This document shows positions 34,101 to 49,100 of a stretch of 64,000 nucleotides of DNA, piece by piece. Positions within the stretch are counted from its first letter, which is position 1. The number at the start of each line of letters is the position of its first letter. The notes beneath the pieces were generated by a model, which had not been told where the DNA came from, did not search any database, and saw only the letters and a list, made by a program, of their open reading frames with translations. This stretch comes from Buxus sempervirens (lineage: Eukaryota > Streptophyta > Magnoliopsida > Buxales > Buxaceae): assembly GCA_947561395.2 (NCBI GenBank), contig OX387188.1:10752061-10816060 (forward strand). The letters are read 5' to 3'. The position numbers and the translations under genes are program-made.

Positions 34101-37100
34101 ACACAAGTGCAAGCGAATGCACACACACGCACGCATACATAAATACATACATACATACATGCATATATATGTAGGTATATGTATGTATGTATGTGTGTAC
34201 TACGCCCTGGATCCAGGTTTATCCCTTATTATAGACCCAAATCCGAAGTATGAAATCTTTTGTGAGCCCAAACAATAGCCAAACCACTTTAGAGACAATA
34301 TCAGAGTGCTAAAAATTAAAACTAAACTTTATTCATAATGTGTGGAAGCAATTTAAACCTAATATACTCAAATAAAATAAAACTTTATTACAATGTCATT
34401 AATCAACCTCTAATGCCAAACTGAAATCAAGATGGGGTAACATCTAAGTCCCACACTCTCATCAACTCAATAATAATAATCATCACCTACGCAACTACCA
34501 AATAACCTATTATGACGTCAAAATAAACTGAAATAAGTAAACTACCCTATATTAAGCAAATACGGTCTTCTAAATTATCTTCCTCTGGTTCCTCACAAAC
34601 CCCAATAGGTGGTATACCCTTTGGATCGTCCTCTCTTGGAATATCTGAAAAACAAAACATTTGAAAAACAATATGAGATATAAAATCCCAGTAAGTAACA
34701 ATATGCAAGCCAAAACCATACCTTTTCCATGATGGAATAAAGCAACCAAACCAATAAATCAAAATGAAATATAGCAGTGAAAACCAACATAAATCCAATC
34801 CAAAACAATACTAATGTGTCAAATAAGACTCATGAAAATATAATCCTCTTTATAAGATTACATTTATAGCCCAAATTTTCCATCTCAAGACAAAATAGCA
34901 AAGCACCTAAACCTGATACAGGTATTAGGCTGGCAAGTACAATCCAGTCTATGAAATCAATAAACCAAATACCAAAATAACCAATAGACCTCACCTCATG
35001 GGGGCAACGGATTGCGGCAGTCATTTCCCATTGGAAGACTTCTCCCCATGGTGGCAACTTGTATTGGCCACCACGGAATAACCAGATAAAGACCAACTCA
35101 ACTTTCACTATCTAGTGTAGTATGGATCCATTCCAAGCTAAGCCTATCAACACTAAAAACCAAAACCAAATACCAATTCCAAACCAGTAGTTCTAAAACC
35201 AATGCCAATTGGCCAAAACCAACATCAGATGTAACCACATCTTTCTAGAAATATTTCTATACCAACAGATCCAAGATAGTACTATAAACTATATAAAAAC
35301 ACCTTGGAAACCAAATAGTTTAATGAAAGAAAACCATATGTTGAAACCAAGCTAAAACTCACAACTATTGTTCCAAAATCAAATCCTTTTACGAAATAAT
35401 TAAAAAAAATTTGAGAAGCTAAAAGCAACTTAAATACAGTTGATACAAGTGTTAAAATCCATTAAAATAATTTGAAATAGGATTGGGAGTGAAAAATGCC
35501 AAATCTGGGTTTTTTGGTAACTGGCGCTTAAGCCGGGCGCCAAGGGTGAGGTTCACGCTTGAGCAATGGGTCAGGTGCAAAAGTAAAAAGCTTAAAAGAA
35601 ACCAAAAGGCGCTTGAGCAGGACCTAGAGCGCGTGTTTAGTGCTCGAAACAAGCCTTGGGTTCTGGAAACAAAGCTTGGCGCTCGACATGGCCTCTTAGG
35701 CGTGAAGCCAGTGTGAAGAACAAAATAGCATCAGGCTTGACAAGTGCTCGAGCGCGGGACTGGCACCAAAACCAAAACTGGGGAATTTTATGGGTTTATG
35801 AAGAACAATAAATTGCATTGGGTTTTCTGCAACCATAAGCCTTAAGAATCAGTTTAAAACTTCTTCAAAATCCTTCCAAAAGCTTTCTAATCCAATCCTA
35901 AACATCCAAAAATCAAATCCGACTTCAAACCAACGAAGTTTATCATGATCTCTATGGAAAATCCAAATTTCAACTATCAGGTATCAGAACTAATGTAACC
36001 TTCAAAACTGATTCAAATCGTCCATAACATGATTTAAAACTTTCAACACATGCATATAATTTCCAGATCATAGAAACAATGTAATCCCATTCCAAACAAT
36101 TATCCAATCCATCCTAAAACAGAGTTTATTGACTAAATCAGAAAACCAGTGAAATATAGTCTTTCAGAGGGTTGTTACTTACCTCCACATGCTCAATTCT
36201 CAATCAAAACTCTTCCAAAAGCCTTAGCGATTGCTTCAGATAAAACCCCAAGCAACACTAGATCAGCAACTCTGAGTTTTACGGATTTCTAAACGTGAGC
36301 TTCTTCTTCTTCTCCTTTTTCAGTTGGCCAAAGCAAATAGCACCAAAAGAAACTCAATAGGGTTCCATAAGTGAATGATAAAACCTTCTAAAATCTAAAC
36401 TTCTAAAATTTAGCAATTTGACACAATGAATAGGACTCTTCTCAAACCATGCATGCCCAAGATAGAATTCTAATTCAATATTATTTTTAAAATAAACATG
36501 ATTACCTACTATGCCACACCACCAAACCTTATAAATACAACCAATTAAATTTAAGGAAATAACTTAAATATCTCTTACCTCTGTAAAATTAAATCCAACT
36601 GTTGGATCTTCATCCAAAGGTCCAGATTAATCCTCCTCTTCATTACCTAAATATTAAACACTTTAAATCATTAATAATTCTTCCAATAATCTCCAGATTT
36701 AATTAATTATAATTTAATTTAAGATTCAAGGTATTACATACTATATGTATATTTATGTGTTTGTGTATATGTTGGTGAGGGCAGGGCTCTTTGGCTGTAA
36801 AAACTTCAGCTTGAACTAGTCCAAACTTAACTTCAAGCATAAGAATGAGTCTGGACCAAACCAAAGCCCAAATTGACTAATTTGTTTTTGCTATTTTTGT
36901 GGTTTGTTTAGACAGGCCATGCCAAAGTAATAGGTCTAAAAATAGACCTAACAGAAAGTACCTTATTTCGTTTGGTTCTTGCATTCTTTTGTAGTCACCC
37001 TTGCCAGCCAACTTCAAGGATATAAGATTGCCAACAATATTACTAATGGATCTATATCTGCATTGTATAAATATTCCTCAAATGGACACACTTTTTATGG

Positions 37101-40100
37101 CTATTGAAATGGCCTATCTTCTGCTTTTCTCTTTTGTATAACAGCTTCTATGAGGGTTGAGATTTCTCTTTCCAACTTCTTACCACTCATACTTATATCT
37201 TACCACAAGTTTAAAAAAAAAAAAAAACAAGGACATTGATTTTATTTCTAAATTTTAAATTTATAATCTTTTCCTTTTTTTAAGTATAAAAAATGATATC
37301 AAGGATCTAGTATGTCCTTTGGAAGGTATTTTTCTTAGATTTTTTCCTCTTACTTTGGTAGGATTGGGGGACTGGATCTTGTGTTTTGTTGGGATTGGGG
37401 GCACTTTGATATCCCAATCAATGATAACAACATTACTTCTATTTTGGGGTTTCATTATCTGGCTCATTGCATGATTAAGTTGGTTTGAAGAGTTTACGTC
37501 AATAGGTAGTTTGCTTCAAGCTTTCTTAGAAAGATGGTTACTACATTGTAGTGTCTGTGGTCATGTGGTAGGGTCCATCAGTTATTGTGATGGTAAAAGC
37601 CTTGTGTTGCCAAAGTGATGCAAATTTGATTTTGAGTGCAGCCACTTTGTACCAAAATTATCAAAGGTTAAGTCTGTTACTTGACTACCCCTCCCAGAAA
37701 GCTGTCAGGAATTTACACTGGGTGATGGTTATGTAATGCTAATATGGTGATCTACTGTTTTGTTGGTCAATTTGGAACTTCTATGTAACCATATGTGACG
37801 GCAATGATTGGAAATTGCAGTTATCTAATTTTTTTCTTTTCTCTTTTGACATTATTTAGGTACCAAATAGGTCTTCGCTATACAGGTGGGGCCCGCGTGC
37901 TGTTAATGCTCTCCATAAAATTTGGAATTATCCCTATAGCTGTACCAGTTGGTGTTCGGGATTTTGACATTGACGGGGAGCTTTGGGTCAAATTGCGGTT
38001 GATACCATCAGAACCTTGGGTTGGAGCTGTGTCATGGGCTTTTGTTTCACTTCCAAAGATAAAGTTTGAATTGTCTCCATTCCGCCTGTTTAATCTAATG
38101 GGTAGATCTCCATTTTATCATCTTTTATATTTCTTTTACTTCATTTTCTCTTGCAGAAAAATGATATATAAATCATGAAATATTGTTAACATATCTTGAT
38201 GGAGTTCTTACATTTCCATTTTATGTTAACTGTTGAACCATCAAATATGGGAATTGCATAGAAAATTCTGATCTACCATAAAAACTGTGAAAATTATGAA
38301 AAGCTAGGAACTTTTCCGTGAAATATATGGTAACACTACATAAAAAATGCCCACAAAGGTAAAATAAAATTACAATTCTGAAACAAGTAACACACATTTG
38401 GGGGTGAATATTGACACCATTGAGCATTTCTATGCAATTATGAAAAAGAAGAAGAAGAAGAAAACAGTCATTCACTGCTTCAAAATTTCAAAACTATTGT
38501 AGTAGCAGCTGTGGCTATTGATATACTGATTATAGTTGTTAAACACAGCATCCATGGGTAGATATGATAATTTTCTATGGGAATAAGGTAGCGAATATGA
38601 CAATGTGCAAATTAAGGGGGGCGTTGTAGGACATTATGGATTGTGGATTATGGATAATAATCGGGATTTTGATAATCCAGATTATAATTGCTGATTTTCA
38701 AAATCCGTAATCTTTTTTGGATATCATAGGTTTTTGAATCTAATTATACGATTAGAATCTAGAATCTCGTTTCGTTGACATTCATTATTGAGATTAAATT
38801 TGGAGTTTTTATGTTAATAATTGCATACAAAAATAATATAATGTACATTGAAAAAATAATATCTTATTTAAACTAATATATATTTTTAAATATATTAAAA
38901 ACAATATTTATATTATTATATAAGATATAATAATATATATCATACATAATATTACATATTATATATAATATGCACTGTATATATCAGATATTATAAATTA
39001 TATTATATATAAAAATATTATATTAGGTGTAACATAATATATAGTCTATTATATAGTATAATATAATATATTATATTATATAGTATAATATAACATTATA
39101 TATATTACAGAATATAATATATGTTATGTAAAATATATAATATTAAATTTTTTATATAATATATTATATTATAATATATAGTTTATGTTATGTTAATGTA
39201 TAATATAATGATATTATATTGTGTAAAATAATATAATATTATATTATCAATGATATATAATATAACAAAATATATTATATTATAATGCTTAATATTATTA
39301 TTTATTATAATATGTATTACTTAATATGTTATGTATAATCTATAGAATCACTGATTTTGGAAATTTAAGCACCAATGCTCATAATCCGTATAATCACCTT
39401 TATAGATTCTGATTATGAGCTGGATTATAACATAAGATTGTAGGATCCGGCCTCAAAATCCCAACCAAATGCCCTTTTTGGATTATAGAATCGGATTCTA
39501 CTAGAATCCAGATTCTATGATGCCCACAAACGCGCCCTAAGTCTACCTAGTCATGAGCCCTTTTGAAGATATTCCGTTACTGTAGTTCTAACTTTGATTG
39601 CCATGACTTATAGCTGAGCACATAAGTGTAATCTCTGGTTGGATACTAATTTGACAGAATCAACAAAGATTGTGGACATAGATCTTAGGCAAGTTATACA
39701 TTATCTGGAGTTAGGTTTCCTGATTGGTCCTTTAGCACCACCTCCACTTGTTCTGATGGTACCATCTCCCTTACCTCCACCTTATACTGCCAACCAATTT
39801 TAGGTAAGCTAACTAGCTTATATTATTATGTTGATTTTCAATCTATATCCAAATTAATATGCTTTTCAAAAACACAGCTTATCTTGGGATGAAAGAATTT
39901 TTGTGTTTTCTTTTTCTTTCAGATCATTGATTATCAAAATTTTGTCAAGGGGTTTGATTTAAAGGAAATTTACAAGGAGCATGTGTCTTCCAAATGACGG
40001 AAGGAGTTGCAAATCTCTGTTGAGAGGTGATTTTCCACCAAAAAGACCTTATAAAAGATAACCCTTTCTTTTTGGAACTTGAAACATCTATTAGGTGAAA

Positions 40101-43100
40101 CAAATTTAGCATCTTTTTGGAACTTAAAACATCTATTAGGTGAAATCTCTGTCCTTTCTTTCAGATCATTGATTATCAAAATTTTGTCAAGGGGTTTCAT
40201 TCAAAGGAAATTTACAAGGAGCATGTGTCTTCCAAATGATGGAAGGAGTTGCCAATCTCTATTGAGAGGGGAGATTATCCACCAAAAAGACCTTCTAAAA
40301 GATAACCTTTTCTTCTCTCACACGTGACATCTGTGATCAGCAAAATTTCATCAAGGATGAAGTGGATTATATGAGGTCCAAGAGGGATGTAATTTCATTT
40401 ACCTCCCTCAACTAAATATTGTATAAAGAACATGGAGAAAGATGATGTTGAATTATTTTTTTCAATAATATCATGGATAGGAAAAAAAAGGCTAAACCAT
40501 AAATACTCCTAGAACTAAACCATATCCTTTACGCACTCTTCCCATCTCTTTGCTATGAAGAAAATAAAAAATAAAAAAGAACAGAGAAAAGAAATGAAAA
40601 ATGGAACTTTTTTTATTTTTTGTTTTTGTTGTTTTGTTTTCTATATGTGAGAAAAAGGGGGAAGAAAAGAACTCTCGCTGTATCACACACCATCTGTTTT
40701 TGTGACCTTCTCTGTTCTGAAGCAGGATCTTGAGTCTTTTGAAGGCTACACAGCTATCAAAGACGACCCTTTATATCAAATAGGATCTATGCCTGCAGCT
40801 TATTTCAAAATTTTCTTTTTTGTTAAAAGTTAATATTCTTCAGAGGATAATGTCTAAATAGAACTGAAAATATTAAAATACATGTAGAGTGTGGGCAATT
40901 ATGGGGCCAAAATATTCATAAGATCTGTATAGACAAGGTTAGGATGTTTATCTCAATTAAAGAAAGATAGGATTAGAAATAACTGCAGTTGATAGAGGCG
41001 AGGAGTATCACCTATGAGATAAAACAAAGGAGAGGTGTTGGAGATGGGTTGCACATAAAACAAAGAGCTTCAATAGTACTGGCTATAAGTTCAGGTTTCT
41101 GCAGTGAGACGATCCTGAGGTGCTGGGAAGGAGGCCTAGAATGACATGGTTGGAGTTGGTTTAGAAGAATATGAGAACACATACCTAAAGACTAGAATCT
41201 TACTCCTTGCTGAGTCTATGACAGGGATGGTCTGTGAAAGTAGTAAAAGATGGTTGTTCAACAAAGTTTCCAATACCTCATGTATATTTATCATGACCTG
41301 AATTCTATCTGATGATGTTTCAAAAAACATCTTATTCCACGAGAAAAACCTGCACAGAAGACAGTGAAGACATGAAAGTATTTCAGTAGCCTTTTCTCTT
41401 TCCTTTTTGACTGGATTACAGGTATTTTTTGATTGATTTACTGATTTAGCCATATGTGGGTTCTATTGTCTATATGTTATTTTATTATTGATCTATATTT
41501 GATGAGAGACACAACATGCCAAATACAATATTAACTTATTGTTGTTTAAGTTCTGCAAAATGCTATGTTCTTAATTTTTGAGCTACTATTGAAGCTTGCT
41601 GATAAGGCTTTATTTCTGATTTGTTTTTGTGCATGGAATGATGGAATGTGCATATCTCCAGCAATTCCTGTTCTCTCAATGTAAGTCCATTTATCTTTCT
41701 GCTGTTGAAATCTTAAGTTTATAAGCTCTATATAAACCTCTTGGTATTATTTTTATTTATCATTTTCCAAAAAAGTAAGTGTGTGTGTGTGTTTGCGCTG
41801 ACATATAACATATATGAAATTAATTTGATGACGACATTTTTGATTATTTAAAGCTTACATGAGAAAAATCTGTCTTGGCCACACCAAATAGTCACTGTTG
41901 GGAAATTACCACTGCGCCCCCTTCCCCTACCAACATTCCTCCTCCTCCTCTTAATGTTTGTGTATATCCTTTTTTTTTTTTTTTAATTTTTTGACAGTCG
42001 GTTCTATTTCTGGTGCTCATATGATCTAATATTTATATGATATTTAGATTCTCATTTACTGTCATAAGAATCTGTCAATCTGTCACTTTCGTTTGGACTG
42101 CATTGTTGGCTACCTTGTTTCAAATGAGCACACTAACACAACTGTGGGGTTGCTGTCGCGAGCATTAATACAGTAAGATCTTGCTGTAACAAGGTGAGAA
42201 ATAGCTGTAGGCAGGGACTTGCGACAGTAGGAGGTGCGATAGAAGTGGAACAAAGGTAAAAGAATAGGTGAGCGACTAAAAAGGGGTTGCTGCAGGTGGT
42301 GAGTTGCGATAGAGAGAGAGATGGGTGAGAAAGTGATGCGTGAGAGAGAGATTGAGAGTGAGAGAGAAGGCGAGAGAGAGAGGTTGAGGGTTTTGCTGCT
42401 GAATCTCCCCGTTCCTCCTCGACAGGAGCGACTCATCCCCTTTTAAAGAGGTGAGTTGCCATTTTCAACTGAGAAAAGGACGGAGTAAATCCTCAGCCAA
42501 ATGGAAACTTCCTAATCTAAGAGGGAAGAGGAAGGATCGAGAACCCCCTAGAGGTTCTCTTGATTTGATCGACTGTTGCGAACAGTCGATCTTAAGTTTC
42601 TAAAATGATTTTTGGATTCAAAAATCCTTCTATTTTCTTCTTATTCTTCTTCTAATCTTATGGGATCCATTTTGGAAAGATCCCATCTTGTTTTGGTTGC
42701 TAAAATAGCAACCTGCGAACTCAAAAAGGGATTTTTGTGTTCATTGGGAACCAGGGCCAGATTTTGTAAATTTGAAAAGATAAATTCCTTTTTGTTATTT
42801 TAAAAAGTTCAGGGTGCAAAAATTAATTTTGAAAATTTCACTTTTCCCCTGTTTTCCAACTTTTATTTCCAAAAGTTCCTTTTTCTGTTTTTGTAATTAA
42901 AATCCCCAAAATTGGGGTTCTGACAACAACTATTATCATCTGCATTCTATAATGTAACTATCCTAAGGTTTGTTTGTCATTTCTGGCACTCTTGGGTGTG
43001 ATAGTGAAATTTCTGATTTGCATGGGATGACATGCACCTACTTTCCATTCTGTAATCTCTTTTCCTAATTTTGAGAACTTATGAATCTAAGATACGTCTC

Positions 43101-46100
43101 TATTACTGACAGGAGAAAAGAGACCTTATTATATCAAAAACTGGCTCTGCATAATCTGCTCTATGCTGGAAAAACCATTTTAGTTCCTCCTGACGCTAGC
43201 ACTTTTTGATCTTTCAATTTATACTTTCTTGTATCTTCTTCTGAATGTATACGTTATTCTTCATTTTTAAGCTGAAATAGCCTCGTTATACTTAATTTTA
43301 TCTTCTATTGGATTCCTTCTAGTCACATTCAATGTATTCATTTCTTGTAACAATCATTGTAGCCTCAACATCTATGCCATGCTCATTCTATATGTTTGTT
43401 AGTGCTTAATTGGTCAAAATTTTGCTTTGCACATCATAGTAGTCAAAAGGCTGAGCTCTAGAATTTTCTTTTAGCTTAAGTTGAAGATGTTGATGGCAAA
43501 ATTTGAGTTGAATGTCTCATTCAGTCATGCGCCAAGAGAGGCTAATGATATTGCAGATCGACTCGCTAAGCAAGGAGTTGTGAGGTCAGATATATATATG
43601 CAGGGCAGCTTCTTGAGGAGTTTGTGGACATCTGTTCGGGTTGAGGTTGTTTTTGGGGATGGGTTAGGGGTCTTGTATATGACTGTATTTTTGTCTATAG
43701 TGGTATGGGTGTATTGAGGGGCCTTATGTGAAAGACTTGTGGATGTTTTTGGGGCAAAGGGATATAGGGGAGCGTCATAAATACTTGTAATTATTATGTT
43801 TTTATATTTTCTCTTAATCTATATCATCATTATTCATCAAAAAAAAAAAAAAATTAGAACAAGTCATATGTCAAATTAAAAATCACTTTCTAGTGTAATA
43901 GAGTTTAAAGTTGAAATTGACAGGGTAGGCTGTGACTCAATGGGACATGAATGGGCTTCTGAATCTAGGTCACAGACCCACAACGCATGTGAATTCCAAA
44001 AGATATGAGAAAAGTTCATGGCTGAGCCCTTGAAGCTTAGGAAAAACCTTAGGAAGATGGTTTTAACATATTCGGCTGGTATTGGCCAAGATTGATATAT
44101 TTTTAGGGGTTTGTTGGCCAAAAAAATTGGAAAAAAAAATCGAAATACTCTTTCTGGTCAATAAGTACTGGTATCAGTCCGTACCAGCTGGAATGATATG
44201 TACATATAGGTATTTATTTCTTCTAAAAAGAATAGGAGAAAATTGAATTGTTTTGAAAAACAAATTTCAGATTTGTGGATTAATAGGGGGAGAGAATATC
44301 AATAATCGACATTATGGGGTGGTTTCATTTATTTATTAATTTTTTTGTGTGTGTTCATTGTTTTTATTTTTTTTTTTTTGGGTTGGGGGCTGGGGGTTGG
44401 TGGCACTGGGGCTTTGGTGGTTGTGATGGAGGGGAACTCATTGACCTTGACACTAAAGTGTTTGGCAAATATGGATTTTGTAGAATAAGAATGATACAAA
44501 GCATTGACCTTGTGTGTGCTTTTTTTTTCGTGCTTTGTGGGTGGGGTGGGGGGTTTGGTTGGTGGTGGTGGTGTTCGTGTATTGAGCTGGAAAAATAGTT
44601 ATTCAGCTCTGTTTTAGCTCAAAAAATCGAGAAGAATAACGGAGACATTTTGACAAATGAGGCAAAACTTCCCTCGAAATCATCCTTAATTGGATGATTT
44701 CAAAGACATGCCAGAATATTCCCCCATGCTGTTGGAATTCTTATAGCATGCTGCAGCATGAGTGAATTTTCGTGATAATATCATTTCGTTCCAAATTTTG
44801 TACCATCAAGGGGGAACTGAGAAATTTCGCCTGCATTATACATTTTGTGAACTGTGTTTTCAATTTTGAAAGTTATTATTGATTTTTTTTATCATATGCT
44901 TTTAAGTGCAGGCACTTGTCCTTAAAAGCATGAGGAGATCAAAGGTTTGATCATAACAGTGATAGAGACAATAGAATAGTTACTTATGACAAATAATAAA
45001 CATGTTGAATTCAAAATCTATTGCGGGCATCTGATAACATGAAAGACAAGTTTTTTATTCTCAAAATTGTGTTGATTGCTTACATTGGTCACATAAGACC
45101 TTGAAACTGTACTTAACTCATCCATGTCCAACATTACACGTAGCATTTTTTCGTTAGAAATCATTTTGCATTGCTATCTTTTTCATGTATAAGGAGGTTT
45201 GCATCAAGTTGGCAATAAGTGAACCTTGCCAAATCCTTTATGACATGCACCTTGAGCCTTTATTTTATTTAATCTTATACATAAATAGGGGCTTAATCAA
45301 TATCCATACATAGAAAACCTAAAAGGAGATAGAAATGCACAAAAATATATTGTAAAATAACAATTAATCATCTGTTAGGAATTATTAATACTTTTATTCC
45401 CAAAATACCCTTTTTAGGATTGTAAATCCAAAATTCATTGTAAAAGTCTTAGTTCAATGGAACAAACCATAAATAAAAAGGAAAAAAAACTTCTACTATC
45501 AGAAAACAATAATTTTTATTTTCTAAAAAAATTTAATATATTTATAAAATTCTTAAAATTTAATGATACCCATCATCATCAGTCATTGGTCATCAACATA
45601 CCCACCAAATTGGGTTCTCCATTCCGTCTATCAGTAAACATATCTTCATTTTATTTATTTTTATTAAGTTTTGTTTTATTAACTCCATCAATGTCTTTTT
45701 AGGTCTTCTTTTTGATCTATTGGGCCTTTTAATATGCATCGTCTCACACCTTCTCACAGCAAATGTACCTCCCATATTTACATGTCCAACCCACCTTAAC
45801 CTACTCTCCTTAATTTTATCCTTAATGCACAAGGTTTACCATTTCAGTGCCAGTGAACCTATTGCCTCGAGCACGACAGCGTGCCGCCGAAACATTGGAA
45901 CATTGAAAGGAACAAAAAAATGGGGGTTTTTTTTTTGGATTCAGGGAAATTTCGCCCAAATCGAGTGAAATTTTGCTTTGTGCCACCCAAAAAGTAAAAT
46001 TTTAAAAATTTTTTTTGCATTTCGCCTGTTTCTCTCGGCATGCCGCTGCATTTCAACCGTGTCTCTTAAAATTTCTCTTGATTTGTAAAAGAGTGAAATA

Positions 46101-49100
46101 ACCCCACGAAACGTATCATTAGGGTGTCCTGGAGCGACACGTGCTGCTGAAACGAAAAACACTGCTAATGCATACTATGCCTAACCCACTTTCAAATTTC
46201 TTCATTTCTAATTTTGTCTTTTCTAGTTTTGCCTTATGTTCATCTTAGCATCCTCATATTGATAGCACTTATCTTTTGAATATGTTGTCTTTTTGCCACC
46301 CAATATTCTGTACCATATAAAATAGCTGGTATAATTGCTATCTTATAAAATTTACCCTTTAATTAAGTGGAACATGTTTATCACATAGTATCCCTAGAAG
46401 CATCCCTCCATTTAAGCCAACCAGCTCTAATCCTATGTGTTACATTTTCATCAATTTCTTCATCTTTTTGTATTAATGATCCAAGATATCTGAATTTATT
46501 GCTTAAGGGTTGTCTTGATTTTCAGTTCTAAGAGTTTCATTAATTATATTATTATTTCTATCAAAAAGGCATTTCGTATATTTAGCTTTCGCATGGCTTA
46601 CTTTCAAACCCTTTGGTTCTAAGGTATCCCTATACAATTCTAACTTAACATTTAATTCTTATTAAGACTACATCATCTAAAACTAAAGCGAATGATAAGA
46701 ACAAATAGTTAACCCGTGGTGCCAACCTATCTTAACCAAACACTCAATTGTCTCATTGTCAATAGTTTTTACTTAAGGCTCCTTCAAACATATCCTTAAT
46801 TGCATACATATATTTTATTGCTATTCATTTTTATACAAAGTTCACCAAATTAATTATTTTGGAACCCTATCATATGCTTTTTCCAAATCAATGGAAACCA
46901 TATGTAGATCGTTTTTTTTTTCTCTACAATTTTCTATTGACAAAGTAAAAGTATAGCTTCTTTGGTGGACCTTCCATGCGTAAATCTAAATTTGTTTTTG
47001 TCATTATAACTTTTAGCTTTATTATTGGACCTTCTATGCATAAATCCAATTTTTGTCACTCTAGATATTAGTCTTAATCTATATTCAGTCACTCTTTCTC
47101 TCAATTTCATATTGTGACTCATAAGTTTAGTTTCATGATAATTTTCACACCCATGGACATCTCTCTTATTATTATATCTTGGTATTACTAAACTAAGCCT
47201 CCAAGCATTTGGTATTTTCCTAATCCGTAAAATTTCACGAAATAGTTTAGTCAACCAAGATAAGCCAATATCTCCCATGCATTTCCATATCTCTATAAAG
47301 ACACCATTTGAGCCCAGGGCTTTTCCTTTTTTTGTTTTTGCTAGAGTTTCTTTAACTTCTATAACTCAAACCCTATGAATATAGATTTGTTCTCTAGTTC
47401 AATTACTGCCATAGTCCATGCAGAAAATTGATCTCTGTGTACCCTCTCCATTTAATAATTTCATAAGATATTTTCACCATCTTTCTTTAATCTCATCATA
47501 TTTTACTAAAACTCTTGATTCTTCACTTTTAAAACATCTAGCGTGATCTATGTCTTTCATTTTCCTTTCTTTGAATCTTGCAAGTTTGTAAATAAAGTTT
47601 TCTCCTTTTGTAGTACCAAACTTATTATACAAGTTGTCATAAGCATGCTTTCTAGCCTCACTAATTTTTCTCCTTTTTTTTTTTTTTTTACATTTTTATC
47701 TTTCCAAGTTTTTCTGGGTTTTACTCTTTTGCCTAGTTTTAAAATAAGGTCTTTTTCTTTAATAACTTCCTGGACAACATCACTCCTCTACCAAGTTTCT
47801 CTATGAGGTGGAATACTACATTGTAATTCTCCTAAGATTTCTTTTCTACGTCTTGTGATGCATTTATCTATTTCATTCCTCATCCTAGCCAGGTTCCCAA
47901 TGAGCCTTATTCACTGAACATTATTAAATTCTCTCCTTTCAACTTCTACCATTTTATTTCTGGTTTGTTTTAGTGTAATTGTCTTCTTCTCACGTTCTAG
48001 ATTAATCACCACAACCTATGTTGTCAAGCAAAACTCTTGCTTGAAATTTCTTTACAATCTCTACAAGTAACTTGTTCACTCTTTTTAAGAAGAAAAAAGT
48101 TAATTTGACTCCAATTTGATCCACTCTTAAAAGCATCTAATTTTTAATTCTTTTCTGGAAAAAGGTATTTGGTAAAGCAAGGTCATAGGCCACTGTTAAC
48201 TCAAGGACTGATAGGCTTCCGACCTTGCCCTTGACTTTCAACCGTTCGTTTCTCACAGAATTCATTCTGGATCTTCCTTATTCTTTTGGTTGGATCATTG
48301 GTGGGGGAATCTTTACTTTTCCTTTTGTTATCCTAGACCTTTTCGTGTTAGACTGCTTATGTATCCCCTTGTATTGGACATTGTATCCTGGAGCCCCACG
48401 GGACTCATTTTGAATCTCAAGTTTCGCCTTGACCTTTGACCTGCTAAATTTGAGGAAGTAGGGTCCCTTTTAGTGGATCTTAGTTCTGTGGTTCTTGAGC
48501 CTAACCTTCCAGATCGTCGTGTTTGGTCCTTGTCCCTGCATGGCTCTTTTACATCCAGCTCTTTTTTTGAGTCTTTGTGTTCTCCTATAGACCATTCTTC
48601 ACCTCCATTTCTACCTTTTTTTCTTTAGAAGTCCTTGGTTCCTTAGGAGGTAAGGCCTTCCTTTGGACTGCACTCTACAGCGGCATCAGCACTCTAGACA
48701 ATCTCTAGAGGAGAAGGAGGTGGATAGCTATCTCACCCCATGTGTGTGTTTTGTGCTTTAGAGATGGGGAATCGGTGGACCACTTGATGACACATTATAA
48801 AATGGCTAGATTCATGTGGTGCTCTTTGTTGAAGGGAGCTGGTTTGAGTTGGGTTCTTCCAAGAAACTTGACCGATCTCGCACAGCAATGGCGATTTCCA
48901 TTCCTTTATAAGAAAGGGAAGATGTTATTTCAAGTATCATTTCTCGCTACCACATGGGCAAATTTGGTTGGCCCGCAACCAAAGTATTTTTGAAGCCTCT
49001 ACCTTTTATAACTGCAGAATTTTCGAGGATGTTTTGGTCTTAACAGCATCATGAGTGTGCCTTCATCAGGAGTTCAGATCTGTTTCTGTAACTGAGCTAA

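Noticed and set aside
34191..36743. Target-site duplication for the LTR in intron 1
   Set aside because: Tested ATGTG, GTATG and ATGTA against TACTA and CTATA; none match, so no duplication is claimed.
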